Shown: positions 10,465 through 21,214 of the stretch, piece after piece | Numbering within the stretch: position 1 is the stretch's first letter | Layout: every line of letters begins with the position of its first letter | From: Rhizobium phaseoli | Lineage (GTDB): Bacteria; Pseudomonadota; Alphaproteobacteria; Rhizobiales; Rhizobiaceae | Assembly (NCBI RefSeq): GCF_010668805.1 | Contig: NZ_WUFT01000010.1 | Span: 186,001-250,000, forward strand | DNA: 64,000 nucleotides | Direction of reading: 5' to 3' | The notes under the pieces: generated by a model | The model's database searches: none | What the model was told of the DNA's origin: nothing | What the model saw: the letters and a program-made list of their open reading frames with translations, nothing else | Position numbers and translations under genes: made by a program

Positions 10465-10567
10465 TTCGTTGCACCATACTTACGTGCCACGGCGCTCCAA
10501 TCCAAATCACTGTTTCTTTCGCTTTGTTACGAAGTCAGGCAATTGAAATCGCTTGCGAATCGCGGGT

Positions 10568-10602
10568 CGAAAAACAGCAATGCCCGGGACCTTGATCCCG
10601 GG
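10568..10602 (-). terminator. Terminator after ftsZ
   Basis: A perfect 9-bp stem (TGCCCGGGA 10579-10587, TCCCGGGCA 10594-10602) lies 25 bases past the ftsZ stop; a short T-run (10568-10572) follows a few bases later on the minus strand. Confidence 0.75.
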
Positions 10603-10626
10603 CATAAAAGGTGCCGAACTACGGCG

Positions 10627-12345
10627 TCAGTTCGACTGGCGACGCAGGAATGCCGGGATTTCCAGCTGATCGTCTTCCTGCATCATCCGGGCCTGCGGAA
10701 CCGCTCGGCCCTGGTCGTCGAGGTTGCCGCGACGCGGTGCGTAGAGGCTTGCCTCCGGCGACAGCGGACGGCGCTGCTGCGAAGCGGCTGCCGGTGCGGC
10801 AGTCATGTCGGCGGCAACGGCGTCGTCGTCGCGGCGGCCAAGCGAATTGGTGATTCGCTTGAGCAGGCCCATCGGACCGCGTTCTTCCGCCGCATGTGCG
10901 GAAGCCGGCTGCGTGCGGTGGTCAAGTTCGGCCTGGACGACCGGCGGGAAATCCTCGACCTTCGGCATGCGCATCGGTTCAGGCGCCTGGCGGATGATCG
11001 GCTCCTGCCGAACCGGCTGCTGCTGGACGAGCTGGCTCATCACCGGCTGGCTCGTGACGGGCGCCGGAGCTTGCTGCTGCACCGGTGCCGGGCGCATTGC
11101 CGGAGCTTCCGGCGCAGGCGCGAAGATTTTGCTCTGCGGACGGAAGGTTTCCTGCTGTGTCACCGGCTGTTGCAGCGGTGCGGCGGCGCGCGGGGCCGGA
11201 ATTTCAAGTTCGCGTTCCATGTCGGCCGCGCGGATGGTCTGCGCGATCGGATCCATGGCCTTCGGTGCCTGCATCACGGCGGCAGGCTGAACTGCGGCCG
11301 CTGCCGGAGCAACAGCCGCCGAGGGACGGATAGCCGGCCTTGCGGTTGGCTGAAGGTTGCGCTCGGCAGCCTCGTTCATCGCCCGATCGATGCCGGTCGC
11401 GACGACCGAGACGCGGATGATGCCTTCAAGCGATTCGTCGAAGGTGGCGCCAAGGATGATGTTGGCGTCGGGATCGACTTCCTCACGGATGCGGGTCGCG
11501 GCTTCGTCGACTTCGAAGAGGGTGAGGTCGCGACCGCCGGTGATGGAGATCAGCAAGCCCTGGGCACCCTTCATCGAGGTCTCGTCGAGCAGCGGGTTGG
11601 CAATTGCAGCCTCTGCGGCCTGCAGCGCGCGGCCGGAGCCGGAGGCTTCGCCGGTGCCCATCATCGCGCGACCCATTTCGCGCATCACCGAGCGGACGTC
11701 GGCGAAGTCGAGGTTGATGAGGCCTTCCTTCACCATCAGGTCGGTGATGCAGGCAACGCCCGAATAGAGAACCTGGTCGGCCATCGCGAAGGCATCGGCG
11801 AAGGTCGTCTTGTCGTTGGCAATGCGGAAGAGGTTCTGGTTCGGAATGACGATCAGCGTATCGACAGACTTCTGCAGTTCCTGGATGCCCATCTCGGCCA
11901 GGCGCATGCGGCGCCCGCCTTCGAAGTGGAACGGCTTGGTGACGACGCCGACCGTCAGGATGCCCTTGTTGCGGGCGGCCTGCGCGACGACGGGAGCTGC
12001 ACCCGTACCGGTGCCGCCGCCCATGCCGGCGGTGACGAAGCACATATGCGTGCCGTTCAGGTGATCGATGATCTCGTCGATGCACTCTTCGGCGGCCGCG
12101 CGGCCAACTTCCGGCTGCGAGCCTGCACCGAGGCCTTCGGTGACATTGGCGCCGAGCTGGATGACCCGTTCGGCCTTCGTCATCGTCAGCGCCTGCGCGT
12201 CCGTGTTGGCGACGACGAAGTCGACGCCCTGGAGGCCGGCGGTGATCATATTGTTGACGGCATTGCCGCCACCGCCACCAACGCCGAATACGGTGATGCG
12301 CGGCTTCAGCTCTGTGATGTCAGGCTTTTGCAGCTTGATGGTCAT
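10627..12345 (-). CDS. ftsZ: Cell division protein FtsZ (long form)
   Basis: 572 residues, against about 383 in E. coli. The GTPase and tubulin core occupies about residues 15-320, with the tubulin signature GGGTGTG at 109-115 and [17 protein letters not shown] near the start. A long Pro/Ala/Gln-rich linker fills roughly 330-555, and the conserved tail peptide [10 protein letters not shown] closes the protein for FtsA binding. FtsZ polymerises into the Z-ring. The ATG at 12345 is chosen because the [10 protein letters not shown] start is typical; upstream in-frame codons have no homology. It is the last gene of ddl-ftsQ-ftsA-ftsZ and is followed by a terminator. Confidence 0.98.
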   Translation of the reverse strand: MTIKLQKPDITELKPRITVFGVGGGGGNAVNNMITAGLQGVDFVVANTDAQALTMTKAERVIQLGANVTEGLGAGSQPEVGRAAAEECIDEIIDHLNGTHMCFVTAGMGGGTGTGAAPVVAQAARNKGILTVGVVTKPFHFEGGRRMRLAEMGIQELQKSVDTLIVIPNQNLFRIANDKTTFADAFAMADQVLYSGVACITDLMVKEGLINLDFADVRSVMREMGRAMMGTGEASGSGRALQAAEAAIANPLLDETSMKGAQGLLISITGGRDLTLFEVDEAATRIREEVDPDANIILGATFDESLEGIIRVSVVATGIDRAMNEAAERNLQPTARPAIRPSAAVAPAAAAVQPAAVMQAPKAMDPIAQTIRAADMERELEIPAPRAAAPLQQPVTQQETFRPQSKIFAPAPEAPAMRPAPVQQQAPAPVTSQPVMSQLVQQQPVRQEPIIRQAPEPMRMPKVEDFPPVVQAELDHRTQPASAHAAEERGPMGLLKRITNSLGRRDDDAVAADMTAAPAAASQQRRPLSPEASLYAPRRGNLDDQGRAVPQARMMQEDDQLEIPAFLRRQSN

Positions 12346-12401
12346 TGTACCTGTTCCTTCTCTCTCTGGCCGCATCGCCACGCCGGCCAATTACTCAATT
12401 T

Positions 12402-13733
12402 TCAGAAGCTTTCCTTCAGCCACTGGCCCATCCGGGCTATGCGGCTGTTATTTCCTCCAAGCGACAGGAGCAGACCGCTCTGTGACGCATGTGTCTCCAT
12501 GTCCGCGACCTGCGGATAGATCATCAGGCCGACGGCCGTCGAAAAGGCCGGACCCTTGGCCGCCGTCGGCAGTCCCGAGACGCCCATCGGACGGCCGATG
12601 CGGACGTTGCGGGCAAGGATGCGCCGCGCCACGTCGGCAAGGCCGGTCAACTGGCTGGCTCCGCCCGTCAGCACGACGCGCTTGCCGACGATCGGGCTGA
12701 AGCCGGAGCGCTGGATGCGGTCGCGGATCAGTTCCATTGTCTCTTCGATTCGGGCCGAAACGATGCGCGAAACCAGCGCCCTCGGCACCTGCGACGGCTG
12801 GTCGCGATCGTCCTCGCCGATCGGCGGGATCGAGATCAGCTCGCGCTCGTCGGAAGAATTCGAAAGGGCCGTGGCATGCACGACCTTCAGCCGCTCCGCA
12901 TCCTCGATGCGGGTCGAAAGACCGCGCGCCAAGTCGGTGGTGACGTGATGGCCGCCGAGGCCGACCGCATCCGTATGAACGAGCTTGCCTTCGGCAAAGA
13001 CCGAGATCGTCGTCGTGCCACCGCCCATGTCGATTGCCGCACAGCCGAGTTCGACCTCGTCGTCGACGAGCGCCGCAAGGCCCGATGCATAGGGCGTCGC
13101 AACGATGCCCTCGACCGACAGATGCGCGCGATTGACGCTGAGTTCGAGGTTCTTCAGCGCCGAGCGCTCCGCCGTCACCACATGCATGTCGACGCCGAGC
13201 GCATCGCCGTACATCGCCAGCGGATCGCGGATGCCGCGCTCGCCGTCGAGCGAAAAACCGGTCGCCAGCGAATGCAGCACCGAACGGTCCTGGCGCAGCG
13301 ACTGCTGGCAGGCTGCCGACAGCACCTTCTTCAGATCGTTGAGTTCGACTTCCTGGCCGCCGAGATCGATCGTCGCGGTGTAGATGTCGCTGCCGAGACG
13401 GCCGGCCGTCAGATTGACGATCAGGCTTTCGACGGTCAGCCCAGCCATGCGTTCGGCCGCGTCGACGGCGAGACGAATGACGCCTTCCAACGCGTCGAGA
13501 TCGGCAATCACGCCGGTCTTGATGCCGCGGGAACGCTGGTGACCGATACCGATGATCTCGATATTGTGCGTGCGGCCCGGCAGGATCTGGCTTTCCTCGC
13601 GCGGCGTCAACCGGCCGATCATGCAGACCACCTTGGTCGAGCCGATGTCGAGCACCGAAACGACATGCGACCGCTTCGACGAAAGCGGCTTCAGGCGCGG
13701 CAATCCGAAATGGGATGAACCGAACAAGCTCAT
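12402..13733 (-). CDS. ftsA: Cell division protein FtsA
   Basis: 443 residues. This actin-like ATPase tethers FtsZ to the membrane. Seen features are the phosphate 1 loop VLDIGSTKVVCMIG near residue 28, the SHS2-type 1C subdomain, phosphate 2 in IDMGGGTTTISVF, and a C-terminal amphipathic tail (RMGQWLKESF) for membrane binding. Its ATGA overlaps the ftsQ stop by 4 bases, so the two are translationally coupled; 56 bases separate it from ftsZ. Confidence 0.97.
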   Translation of the reverse strand: MSLFGSSHFGLPRLKPLSSKRSHVVSVLDIGSTKVVCMIGRLTPREESQILPGRTHNIEIIGIGHQRSRGIKTGVIADLDALEGVIRLAVDAAERMAGLTVESLIVNLTAGRLGSDIYTATIDLGGQEVELNDLKKVLSAACQQSLRQDRSVLHSLATGFSLDGERGIRDPLAMYGDALGVDMHVVTAERSALKNLELSVNRAHLSVEGIVATPYASGLAALVDDEVELGCAAIDMGGGTTTISVFAEGKLVHTDAVGLGGHHVTTDLARGLSTRIEDAERLKVVHATALSNSSDERELISIPPIGEDDRDQPSQVPRALVSRIVSARIEETMELIRDRIQRSGFSPIVGKRVVLTGGASQLTGLADVARRILARNVRIGRPMGVSGLPTAAKGPAFSTAVGLMIYPQVADMETHASQSGLLLSLGGNNSRIARMGQWLKESF

Positions 13734-14662
13734 ATATTCTGCCCCGCCTTCTTCAATTCTTTCGTACGTTCCGTCACCGCCGTCTGCCTGCGGACCGCAG
13801 CCTCCGGCGTCAGCTGGATCGCGGTTCTGTCGGACAGCCTGAGATCGACCGCGGCAATATCCCGCTCCAGGAGCTGGTGCTCCTTGTCGAACTTCGAAAG
13901 CGTCGCCAGCGCCTGATCGATACCCGCTTCCGGCAGCTTGACGACAACACCGTTATCCATGTGCAGATCCCAGCGACGGCCCGATATCCAGACATAGGCC
14001 TTCACGCGAGCTTTCACGTCGGGCCACTTCGAGAAGGCGTCGTCGAGCGAAGCCGCAGCCGTTTCCGCATCGCGGCCGACGACGTGCGGCAGCGACGAAA
14101 ATTTGTTGTCGCGTAGCGGCGCAATGACGCTGCCGTTCTTCTCGATCAGGGAAAGCTCCTGTCCGTGCTGCCAGATCGCATAGGCCTGACGCTCCTTGAG
14201 CTTGACCTCGATCGTCTTCGGATAGACCTTGCGGACCTCGACACTCTCGACCCAGGGAAGCTGCACGATCTTGCGGCGGGCAGCATCGACGTCGAGGGCG
14301 ACCAGCGAGGTCGTGCCGTCGAGGCCGATCAGTTGCAGGATCTCGATTTCGGAGGTCTCCGAGTTGCCGGAGACCTTCACGTCCTCGATCGCAAAACCCG
14401 CCGCCGTCGTCGTCGCCTGCGCGACAGCTTCGGTGTGGCCGCCGAGCGACATGCCGTAAAGCCCGGTCGCAGCCAGGAAAGCGAGCGCGGAAACCGTGCC
14501 CGTATGGGCCGGAATGTAGATGCGGCCGCTGCCGAGACTGACCAGGAAGCGGGTAACGCGGCGCAGCGGACGCGGCAGGACGAACCGCTCTTCGGCTTCC
14601 ATGATCGGAAGCACGGTATGATGGCTCGGACGCCCAATCCTCTTGACTGTCAACGCAAACAA
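13730..14662 (-). CDS. ftsQ: Cell division protein FtsQ
   Basis: 310 residues from a TTG start. A cytoplasmic N-terminus leads to one membrane segment (about residues 54-75), then a periplasmic POTRA domain ([20 protein letters not shown]) and the beta domain. FtsQ links early and late divisome proteins with FtsB and FtsL. The TTG at 14662 is chosen because GGAGGA lies six bases upstream (14669-14674), while farther upstream codons run deep into ddl. The start overlaps the ddl stop by 13 bases. Confidence 0.94.
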   Translation of the reverse strand: MFALTVKRIGRPSHHTVLPIMEAEERFVLPRPLRRVTRFLVSLGSGRIYIPAHTGTVSALAFLAATGLYGMSLGGHTEAVAQATTTAAGFAIEDVKVSGNSETSEIEILQLIGLDGTTSLVALDVDAARRKIVQLPWVESVEVRKVYPKTIEVKLKERQAYAIWQHGQELSLIEKNGSVIAPLRDNKFSSLPHVVGRDAETAAASLDDAFSKWPDVKARVKAYVWISGRRWDLHMDNGVVVKLPEAGIDQALATLSKFDKEHQLLERDIAAVDLRLSDRTAIQLTPEAAVRRQTAVTERTKELKKAGQNI

Positions 14663-15576
14663 GACGCGTCCTCCACCATCCACCGGAGAAACCGACCAAA
14701 GGAATAGCCGGCATGACCGGCCATTTCGGGCACGAGCGAGGTTGGAGTCATACCGGGCTGGGTATTGACCTCCAGCCAGATGATTTCGCCGTCTTCGGAC
14801 AAACGATCGTCGTAACGAAAGTCGGACCGACTGACGCCGCGACAACCGATTGCCTGATGCGCCCTTAGGGCCAATGTTTGTATTTTTTGGTAAATATTCG
14901 GTGAAATTTTCGCCGGGATGACGTGTTTTGAACCGCCTGCCGCATACTTGGAATCGTAATCATAGAAATTGTGTCCCTGCGGCACCACTTCCGTGACACC
15001 GAGCACAGTCTCGCCCATGACGCCGCAGGTGAGTTCACGGCCATAGACATAGCGCTCGACCAGCACCTCCTCGCCGTAGCGCCATTCAGGCGAGCTGACG
15101 ATCTGCGGCGGATGCGCCTGATCTTCCGTGACGATGACGACACCGAAGCTCGACCCCTCTCGGACGGGCTTCACCACATAGGGCGGCTTCATCGGATGCG
15201 TCGAGGGAAAGGCGAAACGGTTGACCACCTGTGATTCGGCGACCGGAATGCCGGCGGCGGCGGCAACAAGCTTCGCCTTGTCCTTGTCCATCGCCAGCGC
15301 AGAGGCAAGCACCCCCGAATGCGTATAGGGGATCTCGAGATATTCAAGGATGCCCTGGATGGTGCCATCTTCGCCGAACGGCCCGTGCAGCGCATTGAAG
15401 ACCACATCGGGCTTCAATGCAGCGAGCTTCTCTGAAACGTCGCGCGCGACGTCGATTCGCGTCACGTCGAAGCCTTCGGCTTCGAGGGCTTCTGCGCAAG
15501 CATTTCCCGAGGAAAGGCTGACAGGCCTTTCCGAGGAAAATCCGCCCATCAGGACAGCGACATGCTTGCGACTCAT
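14650..15576 (-). CDS. ddl: D-alanine--D-alanine ligase
   Basis: 308 residues with an ATP-grasp fold. It joins two D-alanines for the peptidoglycan stem. Visible are the start [20 protein letters not shown], the glycine-rich loop region [13 protein letters not shown], and metal-binding residues near the end ([13 protein letters not shown]). The ATG at 15576 is preferred because a G-rich site lies about 7 bases upstream; a TTG at 15588 is in frame but poorly placed. It is the first gene of the second half of the dcw cluster. Confidence 0.96.
   Translation of the reverse strand: MSRKHVAVLMGGFSSERPVSLSSGNACAEALEAEGFDVTRIDVARDVSEKLAALKPDVVFNALHGPFGEDGTIQGILEYLEIPYTHSGVLASALAMDKDKAKLVAAAAGIPVAESQVVNRFAFPSTHPMKPPYVVKPVREGSSFGVVIVTEDQAHPPQIVSSPEWRYGEEVLVERYVYGRELTCGVMGETVLGVTEVVPQGHNFYDYDSKYAAGGSKHVIPAKISPNIYQKIQTLALRAHQAIGCRGVSRSDFRYDDRLSEDGEIIWLEVNTQPGMTPTSLVPEMAGHAGYSFGRFLRWMVEDASCLR
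14669..14674 (-). promoter_or_regulatory. Ribosome binding site that fixes the TTG start of ftsQ
   Basis: GGAGGA on the minus strand, six bases before TTG (14660-14662), inside the last codons of ddl. It is the only strong site near the ftsQ N-terminus. Confidence 0.7.
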
Positions 15577-15684
15577 CAACACCCCCAAAAAATAACTTCC
15601 ATTCTCGAAATCGACGCTTGCGCGAAGCTGTCTGCGCCGTTTCAGGCCTTTGTCCGATCCGCGTGCATTAGAGCATCATTATGG

Positions 15685-15700
15685 TTAATGAAGTGTTTAC
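15685..15700. promoter_or_regulatory. CtrA-like box upstream of ddl-ftsQAZ
   Basis: TTAA (15685-15688), seven bases, then TTTAC (15696-15700) differs in one position from the alphaproteobacterial CtrA consensus TTAA-N7-TTAAC. It lies 109 bases before the ddl start in an AT-rich patch. CtrA regulates ftsQA and ftsZ in Caulobacter; here the link is inferred. Confidence 0.35.
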
Positions 15701-15811
15701 TTTTGTTAACTCCGCCTTCCCAAGCGCGGCATTTGTCCGTGCTGCGCGCTTCATTTTTCCACCCCCATGTCTCGGGAATGTTGGAGCGAACATGCCCGCC
15801 GATCCGCGGGA

Positions 15812-15845
15812 ACGGAAAAGCCCGCGCAGAAAAACCACGCGGGCT
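15812..15845 (-). terminator. Terminator after aqpZ
   Basis: An 8-bp stem (AGCCCGCG 15819-15826, CGCGGGCT 15838-15845) is followed on the minus strand by TTTTCC (15813-15818). It separates aqpZ from ddl. Confidence 0.8.
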
Positions 15846-15871
15846 CAACGAGATAGCTTTGGATCCTATAG

Positions 15872-16558
15872 TCAGTCGGCGTCGTCGAGGAACTTCCACA
15901 CGAGCCCGCCGAGCGCCCCACCTGCAAGCGGTGCAATCCAGAACAGCCAGAGCTGCTGCAATGCCCAACCGCCGACGAAAAGCGCCTGGCCGGTGGAACG
16001 CGCCGGATTGACCGAGGTATTTGTCACCGGAATAGAGATGAGATGGATCAGTGTCAGCCCGAGGCCGATCGCAAGCGGCGCGAAGCCCGCAGGCACCCGG
16101 CTGCTGGTCGCCCCCAGGATGATGATCAGGAAGAACATGGTCAGCAGCACTTCGATCAGCAGCGCCGAAAGCAGCGAATAACCGCCCGGGGAATGATCGC
16201 CGTATCCGTTGGCGGCAAAGCCGCCGAGTTCGAAACCCGCTTTGCCGCTGGCGATGAGATAGAGAAGCGCGGCGGCGGCAATGGCGCCGACCACCTGGAC
16301 GACGATATAGGGAACGAGACGTGCCGCGGGAAACCGTCCGGCAACGGTCAGGCCGAGCGAGACGGCTGGGTTGAAGTGACCGCCCGAAATGCCGCCCACG
16401 GCATAGGCCATGGTGAGCACGGTCAGGCCGAACGCAAAGGCCACGCCGACAAAACCGATGCCCAGCTCGGGATAGGCCGCCGCAAGGACGGCGCTGCCGC
16501 ATCCACCGAAGACAAGCCAGAACGTACCAAGAAACTCCGCAACAAGACTCTTTTGCAT
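15872..16558 (-). CDS. aqpZ: Aquaporin Z
   Basis: 228 residues, very close to E. coli AqpZ (231). Six membrane segments and two pore half-helices are present, with both NPA motifs: HFNPAVS and SVNPARS. Aquaporins pass water across the inner membrane. The aromatic/arginine filter arginine follows the second NPA as expected. The ATG at 16558 has AGAGG five bases upstream; a longer in-frame start at 16591 lacks this. It has its own terminator and sits inside the dcw cluster, between murB and ddl. Confidence 0.95.
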   Translation of the reverse strand: MQKSLVAEFLGTFWLVFGGCGSAVLAAAYPELGIGFVGVAFAFGLTVLTMAYAVGGISGGHFNPAVSLGLTVAGRFPAARLVPYIVVQVVGAIAAAALLYLIASGKAGFELGGFAANGYGDHSPGGYSLLSALLIEVLLTMFFLIIILGATSSRVPAGFAPLAIGLGLTLIHLISIPVTNTSVNPARSTGQALFVGGWALQQLWLFWIAPLAGGALGGLVWKFLDDAD

Positions 16559-16767
16559 GCGTGCCTCTTGAACCTCAACCACAGAGTTCATAGTGAATCT
16601 GCCACAATTCGAGTCCGGTCAAGCCGGCGGCAAATGCTGCGGCAAGCTTCACGCAAGGATCGAGAACCTGCGTATCCAAGGAAGACAGCCGGCGTCGCGG
16701 TTTTTCTATTGATGCTGTCGGCACTTCCGGCTAACCGGAGCACTCAAGGTAAAGCGGGGAACAGATC

Positions 16768-17697
16768 ATGCGATGCCTCATCACCGGCGCGGCCGGCTTT
16801 GTCGGTGAGCCTCTCGTCGAAAGACTGCATAGAGAGCGGCCATGCGAGCTTCAGGTAACCACGCGATCTGCAGCCGCCAGCTTTCCTGCAGATGTGCGGC
16901 ATTTTCCCATCGAGATATCCAGCGAAACCGACTGGACGGCAGCTCTGCACGGTGTTGACGTCGTCGTCCATCTCGCCGCCCGCGTGCATATCATGAATGA
17001 CCGCGCAGCCGATCCACTGACGGAATTCCGCCGGATCAACACCGCCGCCACGCTGAATTTCGCCGAACAGGCTGCACGCGCCGGGGTAAAAAGGCTCGTT
17101 TTCATCAGCAGCATCAAAGTCAATGGTGAAGAGAACGATCGGCCCTTCCGCCACGACGACACGCCGATGCCGCTTGATCCCTATGGTGTTTCGAAGCTGG
17201 AAAGCGAAATCGGGCTGCATGAAATCTCTGCCCGAACCGGCATCGAAGTCGTCGTCATTCGGCCGCCGCTCGTCTATGGGCCCGGCGCCAGGGGCAACTT
17301 CGCCCTGCTCGTCGGACTTGTCAGGAAGAAGATACCGCTCCCCTTCGCGTCACTGAAAAACCACCGGACGCTGGTTGCGCTTCCAAACCTCGTCGATCTG
17401 ATCATCGCGGCCATGACGCATCAGGGCGCTGCCGGCCAGACCTTTCTCGCAGGCGACGGAGACGATCTTTCAACGCCCGGGCTCATCGAGGGAATTGCCG
17501 CAGGCTTGGGTGTCAAACCAATGCTGCTTCCCTTCCCCCCCGCTCTGTTGCAGCTGGGCGCCCGATTGACCGGAAAAGACGCCGTCTACCAGCGTCTTTG
17601 CGGTTCGCTGCAGGTCGACATATCCCACGCCCGCGACGTGCTCGGCTGGTCGCCCATCGTCACCCCACGCGAAGGTCTGAAGATCGCTGTGAAGTAA
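16768..17697 (+). CDS. NAD-dependent epimerase/dehydratase (extended SDR)
   Basis: 309 residues. The Rossmann nucleotide loop is TGAAGFVG (G7, G10, G13), and the SDR catalytic set is S114/S115 in FISSIK plus Y139-x3-K143 in PYGVSK. The C-terminal half (GLGVKPMLLPFPPALL) resembles UDP-hexose 4-epimerases of the WbpV/WbpP type used in surface polysaccharide synthesis. The sugar cannot be named. It is the only plus-strand gene inside the dcw cluster, is convergent with murB with 3 bases between the stops, and is divergent from aqpZ. This suggests insertion into an older murB-ddl arrangement. Confidence 0.85.
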   Translation: MRCLITGAAGFVGEPLVERLHRERPCELQVTTRSAAASFPADVRHFPIEISSETDWTAALHGVDVVVHLAARVHIMNDRAADPLTEFRRINTAATLNFAEQAARAGVKRLVFISSIKVNGEENDRPFRHDDTPMPLDPYGVSKLESEIGLHEISARTGIEVVVIRPPLVYGPGARGNFALLVGLVRKKIPLPFASLKNHRTLVALPNLVDLIIAAMTHQGAAGQTFLAGDGDDLSTPGLIEGIAAGLGVKPMLLPFPPALLQLGARLTGKDAVYQRLCGSLQVDISHARDVLGWSPIVTPREGLKIAVK

Positions 17698-17700
17698 GAA

Positions 17701-18675
17701 TTATTCGCTGGTGACGCCATGGAACGGGCGCACTTCGCGGCCGGGCATGAAGACACCGAGGCGCTTGATTTCCCATTCGAGCTTGATACCCTCTTTCTCG
17801 AAGACCTCGCGGCGTACTTGTTCGCCGAGATATTCGAGATCGTAGCCGGTCGCCTGCCCCATGTTGATCATGAAGTTGCAGTGAAGCGACGACATCTGCG
17901 CTCCGCCGATGACGAGGCCGCGGCAGCCTGCCTCGTCGACCAGTTTCCAGGCCGAATGCCCCTCCGGGTTCTTGAAGGTCGAGCCGCCGGTCTTTTCGCG
18001 CACCGGCTGCACCGTCTCGCGGTGATTGCGCACGGCGTCCATCTCGGCGCGGATCTGGGCGCGCTCTTCCGGATAACCTTCGAACAGCACCGAGGTGAAG
18101 ATCAGCTCGCTGGACGCGGTCGAATGACGATAGGAATAACCCATCTCGGCATTGGACAGCACATGCTTGTTGCCCTTGCGGTCGACGGCGTTGACCTCGA
18201 TCAGCCGCTCGCGGGTCTCCACGCCATTTGCCCCGGCATTCATGCGCGCCGCGCCGCCGATGCTGCCTGGAATACCGTAGAAGAAATGAAAGCCACCGAT
18301 ACCATTATCCATCGCCATCGCGGCCACATGTTTATCGGGGCAGATGCTGCCGGCAAGAATGCGGTTTTCGCCGGCAAGCTCGACAAAGCCGAAGCCCTTG
18401 GCGGACAGGCGCAGCACGACGCCGGGAATGCCGCCGTCACGCACCAGGATGTTGGAGCCGACGCCGATCACCGTCAGCGGCACCTCTTCCGGCAGTATCT
18501 TCAGGAAGGCGATGAGATCGTCGATGTCATGCGGCTGGAACATCAGCTCGGCGAGGCCGCCTGCCCTGAACCAGGTGACGCGGTCCATGGGGGCATCCGG
18601 CGTGATGCGCCCGCGGATATCCTTTACACCGTCTCCGAGAGACGCGAGAAGCTTTTCCCCATTCACCTGTTTCAT
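17701..18675 (-). CDS. murB: UDP-N-acetylenolpyruvoylglucosamine reductase MurB
   Basis: 324 residues, a type II MurB by length. It is a FAD flavoenzyme that reduces the enolpyruvyl group to UDP-MurNAc with NADPH. FAD-binding segments are visible ([55 protein letters not shown]), with YSYRHS and the C-terminal GGSTFKNP loop carrying the catalytic serine. It overlaps the murC stop by 4 bases (ATGA), so it ends the first half of the dcw operon. Confidence 0.97.
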   Translation of the reverse strand: MKQVNGEKLLASLGDGVKDIRGRITPDAPMDRVTWFRAGGLAELMFQPHDIDDLIAFLKILPEEVPLTVIGVGSNILVRDGGIPGVVLRLSAKGFGFVELAGENRILAGSICPDKHVAAMAMDNGIGGFHFFYGIPGSIGGAARMNAGANGVETRERLIEVNAVDRKGNKHVLSNAEMGYSYRHSTASSELIFTSVLFEGYPEERAQIRAEMDAVRNHRETVQPVREKTGGSTFKNPEGHSAWKLVDEAGCRGLVIGGAQMSSLHCNFMINMGQATGYDLEYLGEQVRREVFEKEGIKLEWEIKRLGVFMPGREVRPFHGVTSE

Positions 18676-20087
18676 ACGGACTTTCCCGATAGACCTTCCA
18701 GTTGCTTGGGCAGCGCGGCCGCCCAGGATGTGATGCTGCCAGCCCCCAACAGAACCACGAAATCGCCAGGCTTTGCAACCTCCGCAACCATCTGCGGCAG
18801 AAGCTCCGCCGAGGTGAGAAAACGGGCGTCGCGATGGCCGCCGGATTTGATGCGCGAGACCAGCGAAACGGAATCGATACCCGCGATCGGATCTTCGCCC
18901 GCCGCATAGACCGGCGCGAGGAAAATGCTGTCGGCATCGTTGAAGCAGGCGGCGAATTCCTCGAACAGGCTCGCAAGGCGGCTATAGCGGTGCGGCTGGT
19001 GGACCGCGATCACCCGCCCCTTGCAGGACTCGCGGGCAGCGCGCAGCACCGCCTTGATCTCGACGGGATGGTGGCCGTAATCGTCGAAGACCTGCACCCC
19101 GTTCCATTCGCCGGTCAGCGTGAAACGGCGCTTGACGCCGCCGAAGGAGGCAAGCCCCTTGGCGATATCGGCGTTCGATATGCCGAGCCGGTTGGCCACG
19201 GCGATTGCAGCCGTCGCATTGGAAATATTATGCCGCCCGGGCATCGGCATGACCAGCCCCTTGAGATCGATCACCTGGCCGGTGCGGCGGCGGCGGATTT
19301 CGACGTCGAAGATCGACCGCGTGCCGTCGATGCGCACATTCGTGAAGCGCACGTCGGCCTGCGGGTTCTCGCCATAGGTGATGATCTTGCGATCCTCGAT
19401 GCGGCCAACCAGCGACTGCACCTCGGGATGGTCGAGGCACATGACGCCGAAGCCGTAAAACGGCACGTTCTCGACGAACTGCCGGAAGGCGGCGCGCACG
19501 GCATCGAAATTGCCGTAATGGTCGAGATGTTCCGGATCGATATTGGTGATGACGGCGACATCGGCGGGAAGCTTCAGGAAGGTGCCGTCCGATTCGTCGG
19601 CCTCGACCACCATCCACTCGCCCTCGCCCATGCGGGCATTGGTCCCGTAGGCGTTAATAATGCCGCCGTTGATCACGGTCGGGTCGAGCCCGCCGGCTTC
19701 GAGCAGGGTGGCGACCAGCGAGGTGGTCGTCGTCTTGCCATGCGTGCCGCCGATGGCGATCGCATTGCGGAAACGCATCAACTCGGCAAGCATTTCGGCG
19801 CGGCGCACCACCGGCAGCAGCTTTTCGCGCGCGGCGATGAGTTCCGGATTGCTCTTCTTGATCGCCGTCGAAACGACGACGACTTCGGCTTCGCCCAGAT
19901 TTTCGGCCCGGTGGCCGACGAACACTTCGATGCCCTTGTCGCGCAGTCGCTGGACATTGGCGCTGTCGGCCTGGTCAGATCCCTGCACCTTGTGGCCGAG
20001 ATTGTGCAGCACCTCGGCAATGCCGCTCATGCCGATACCGCCGATGCCGATGAAATGAACGAGACCGATCGCCTTCGGCAGTTTCAT
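18672..20087 (-). CDS. murC: UDP-N-acetylmuramate--L-alanine ligase MurC
   Basis: 471 residues. It adds L-alanine to UDP-MurNAc. The N-terminal UDP-binding loop is [14 protein letters not shown], the ATP loop is GTHGKTT (114-120), and the ligase C-terminal domain starts near [20 protein letters not shown]. Overlaps murG upstream and murB downstream by 4 bases each, so translation is likely coupled along the series. Confidence 0.98.
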   Translation of the reverse strand: MKLPKAIGLVHFIGIGGIGMSGIAEVLHNLGHKVQGSDQADSANVQRLRDKGIEVFVGHRAENLGEAEVVVVSTAIKKSNPELIAAREKLLPVVRRAEMLAELMRFRNAIAIGGTHGKTTTTSLVATLLEAGGLDPTVINGGIINAYGTNARMGEGEWMVVEADESDGTFLKLPADVAVITNIDPEHLDHYGNFDAVRAAFRQFVENVPFYGFGVMCLDHPEVQSLVGRIEDRKIITYGENPQADVRFTNVRIDGTRSIFDVEIRRRRTGQVIDLKGLVMPMPGRHNISNATAAIAVANRLGISNADIAKGLASFGGVKRRFTLTGEWNGVQVFDDYGHHPVEIKAVLRAARESCKGRVIAVHQPHRYSRLASLFEEFAACFNDADSIFLAPVYAAGEDPIAGIDSVSLVSRIKSGGHRDARFLTSAELLPQMVAEVAKPGDFVVLLGAGSITSWAAALPKQLEGLSGKSV

Positions 20088-21208
20088 GCGCGTGTCCTCT
20101 TCAATTCCGCAATTGTCCGTCCGGCGGCAATAGCCTCAACCATGTCGGCAAGCAAGTTCGCGGCATCGGGTTTCCCGGCCAGCTTCGCCGCCGCTGCCAT
20201 GTGCGAAAGCTTTTCCGGATCGTTCATCACAGCCGTCAGTATCGCCGCGATCTTCTCCGGCGAAAGCTCGGACTGGGCGATTACCTTGGCCCCGCCGGTC
20301 GCAGCCAGTGCTGCCGCGTTCGCCGCCTGGTCGTGATCGAGGGCGTGCGGGTAAGGCACCAGCACGGCAGGCCGGCCGATGACCGAGATTTCCGAAACCG
20401 TCGAGGCACCCGAACGGCAGATAACGAGATGCGCTCTTGCCAGCCTTTCGGCCATGTCGGTGAAGAAGGGGGCGATATCGGCGCCCATCTCCAGCTTGGC
20501 GACGCAGCCGCCGACCATCTCCATATCCTCGGGGCGCACCTGCTGGGTGATGCGCAGGCGCACGCGAAGCGCGTCGTCGAGCAGGCTGATCGCCGTCGGC
20601 AGCGCCTTGGAAAAATATTGCGCGCCCTGGCTGCCGCCGAAGACGACGAGATTGAAGGCTTCGCCGGGATGCGAAGGCGTGTAAGGCACCTCGGCGGCGG
20701 CGATGATCGCCGGGCGGACAGGATTGCCCGTCGTCACCGTCTTGTCCGGGAAGGCGCCGCCCCCCTCCGGCAGGAAACCGCCGGCGATACCCTGCACGCG
20801 CGTCGCCAATGCCTTGTTGGCGCGGCCCATCACGGCATTCTGCTCGTGGATCATCGCGGGAATACCGAGCCTCGTGGCGGCAAGCAGCGGCGGCACCGTC
20901 GGATAACCGCCAAAACCAACGACAATAACCGGCCGCAGCCGCTGGATCAGCTTCTTTGCCGCCCGCATACCGCTCCAGAGCGTCCACAGTGAGCGGGCGA
21001 CGGCAACCGGGTTCTTCGAGCCGATCGTCGCCGACGGCACGACATGGATCTCCTCGGCCGGAAACTTGCCGGCATAACGCTCGGCCCGGCTGTCCGTGAC
21101 GAGATGCACCGCGTAGCCGCGCTCCTTCAGCTTGAAGGCCAGCGCCTCCGCTGGGAACACATGGCCGCCGGTTCCCCCCGCGGCAAGCAGCACGATGCCT
21201 TTGCTCAT
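20084..21208 (-). CDS. murG: Lipid II synthase MurG (GlcNAc transferase)
   Basis: 374 residues, a GT28 family enzyme at the inner face of the membrane that moves GlcNAc from UDP-GlcNAc onto lipid I. The N-terminal loop [16 protein letters not shown] is diagnostic, and the donor site is seen in [12 protein letters not shown] and [16 protein letters not shown] lies nine bases before the ATG. Located between ftsW and murC with short or overlapping junctions. Confidence 0.98.
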   Translation of the reverse strand: MSKGIVLLAAGGTGGHVFPAEALAFKLKERGYAVHLVTDSRAERYAGKFPAEEIHVVPSATIGSKNPVAVARSLWTLWSGMRAAKKLIQRLRPVIVVGFGGYPTVPPLLAATRLGIPAMIHEQNAVMGRANKALATRVQGIAGGFLPEGGGAFPDKTVTTGNPVRPAIIAAAEVPYTPSHPGEAFNLVVFGGSQGAQYFSKALPTAISLLDDALRVRLRITQQVRPEDMEMVGGCVAKLEMGADIAPFFTDMAERLARAHLVICRSGASTVSEISVIGRPAVLVPYPHALDHDQAANAAALAATGGAKVIAQSELSPEKIAAILTAVMNDPEKLSHMAAAAKLAGKPDAANLLADMVEAIAAGRTIAELKRTRA

Positions 21209-21214
21209 GACCTG

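Noticed and set aside
10543..12519. 658-codon plus-strand open frame opposite ftsZ
   Set aside because: Antisense shadow of ftsZ with His/Arg/Gly-rich, non-protein-like composition.
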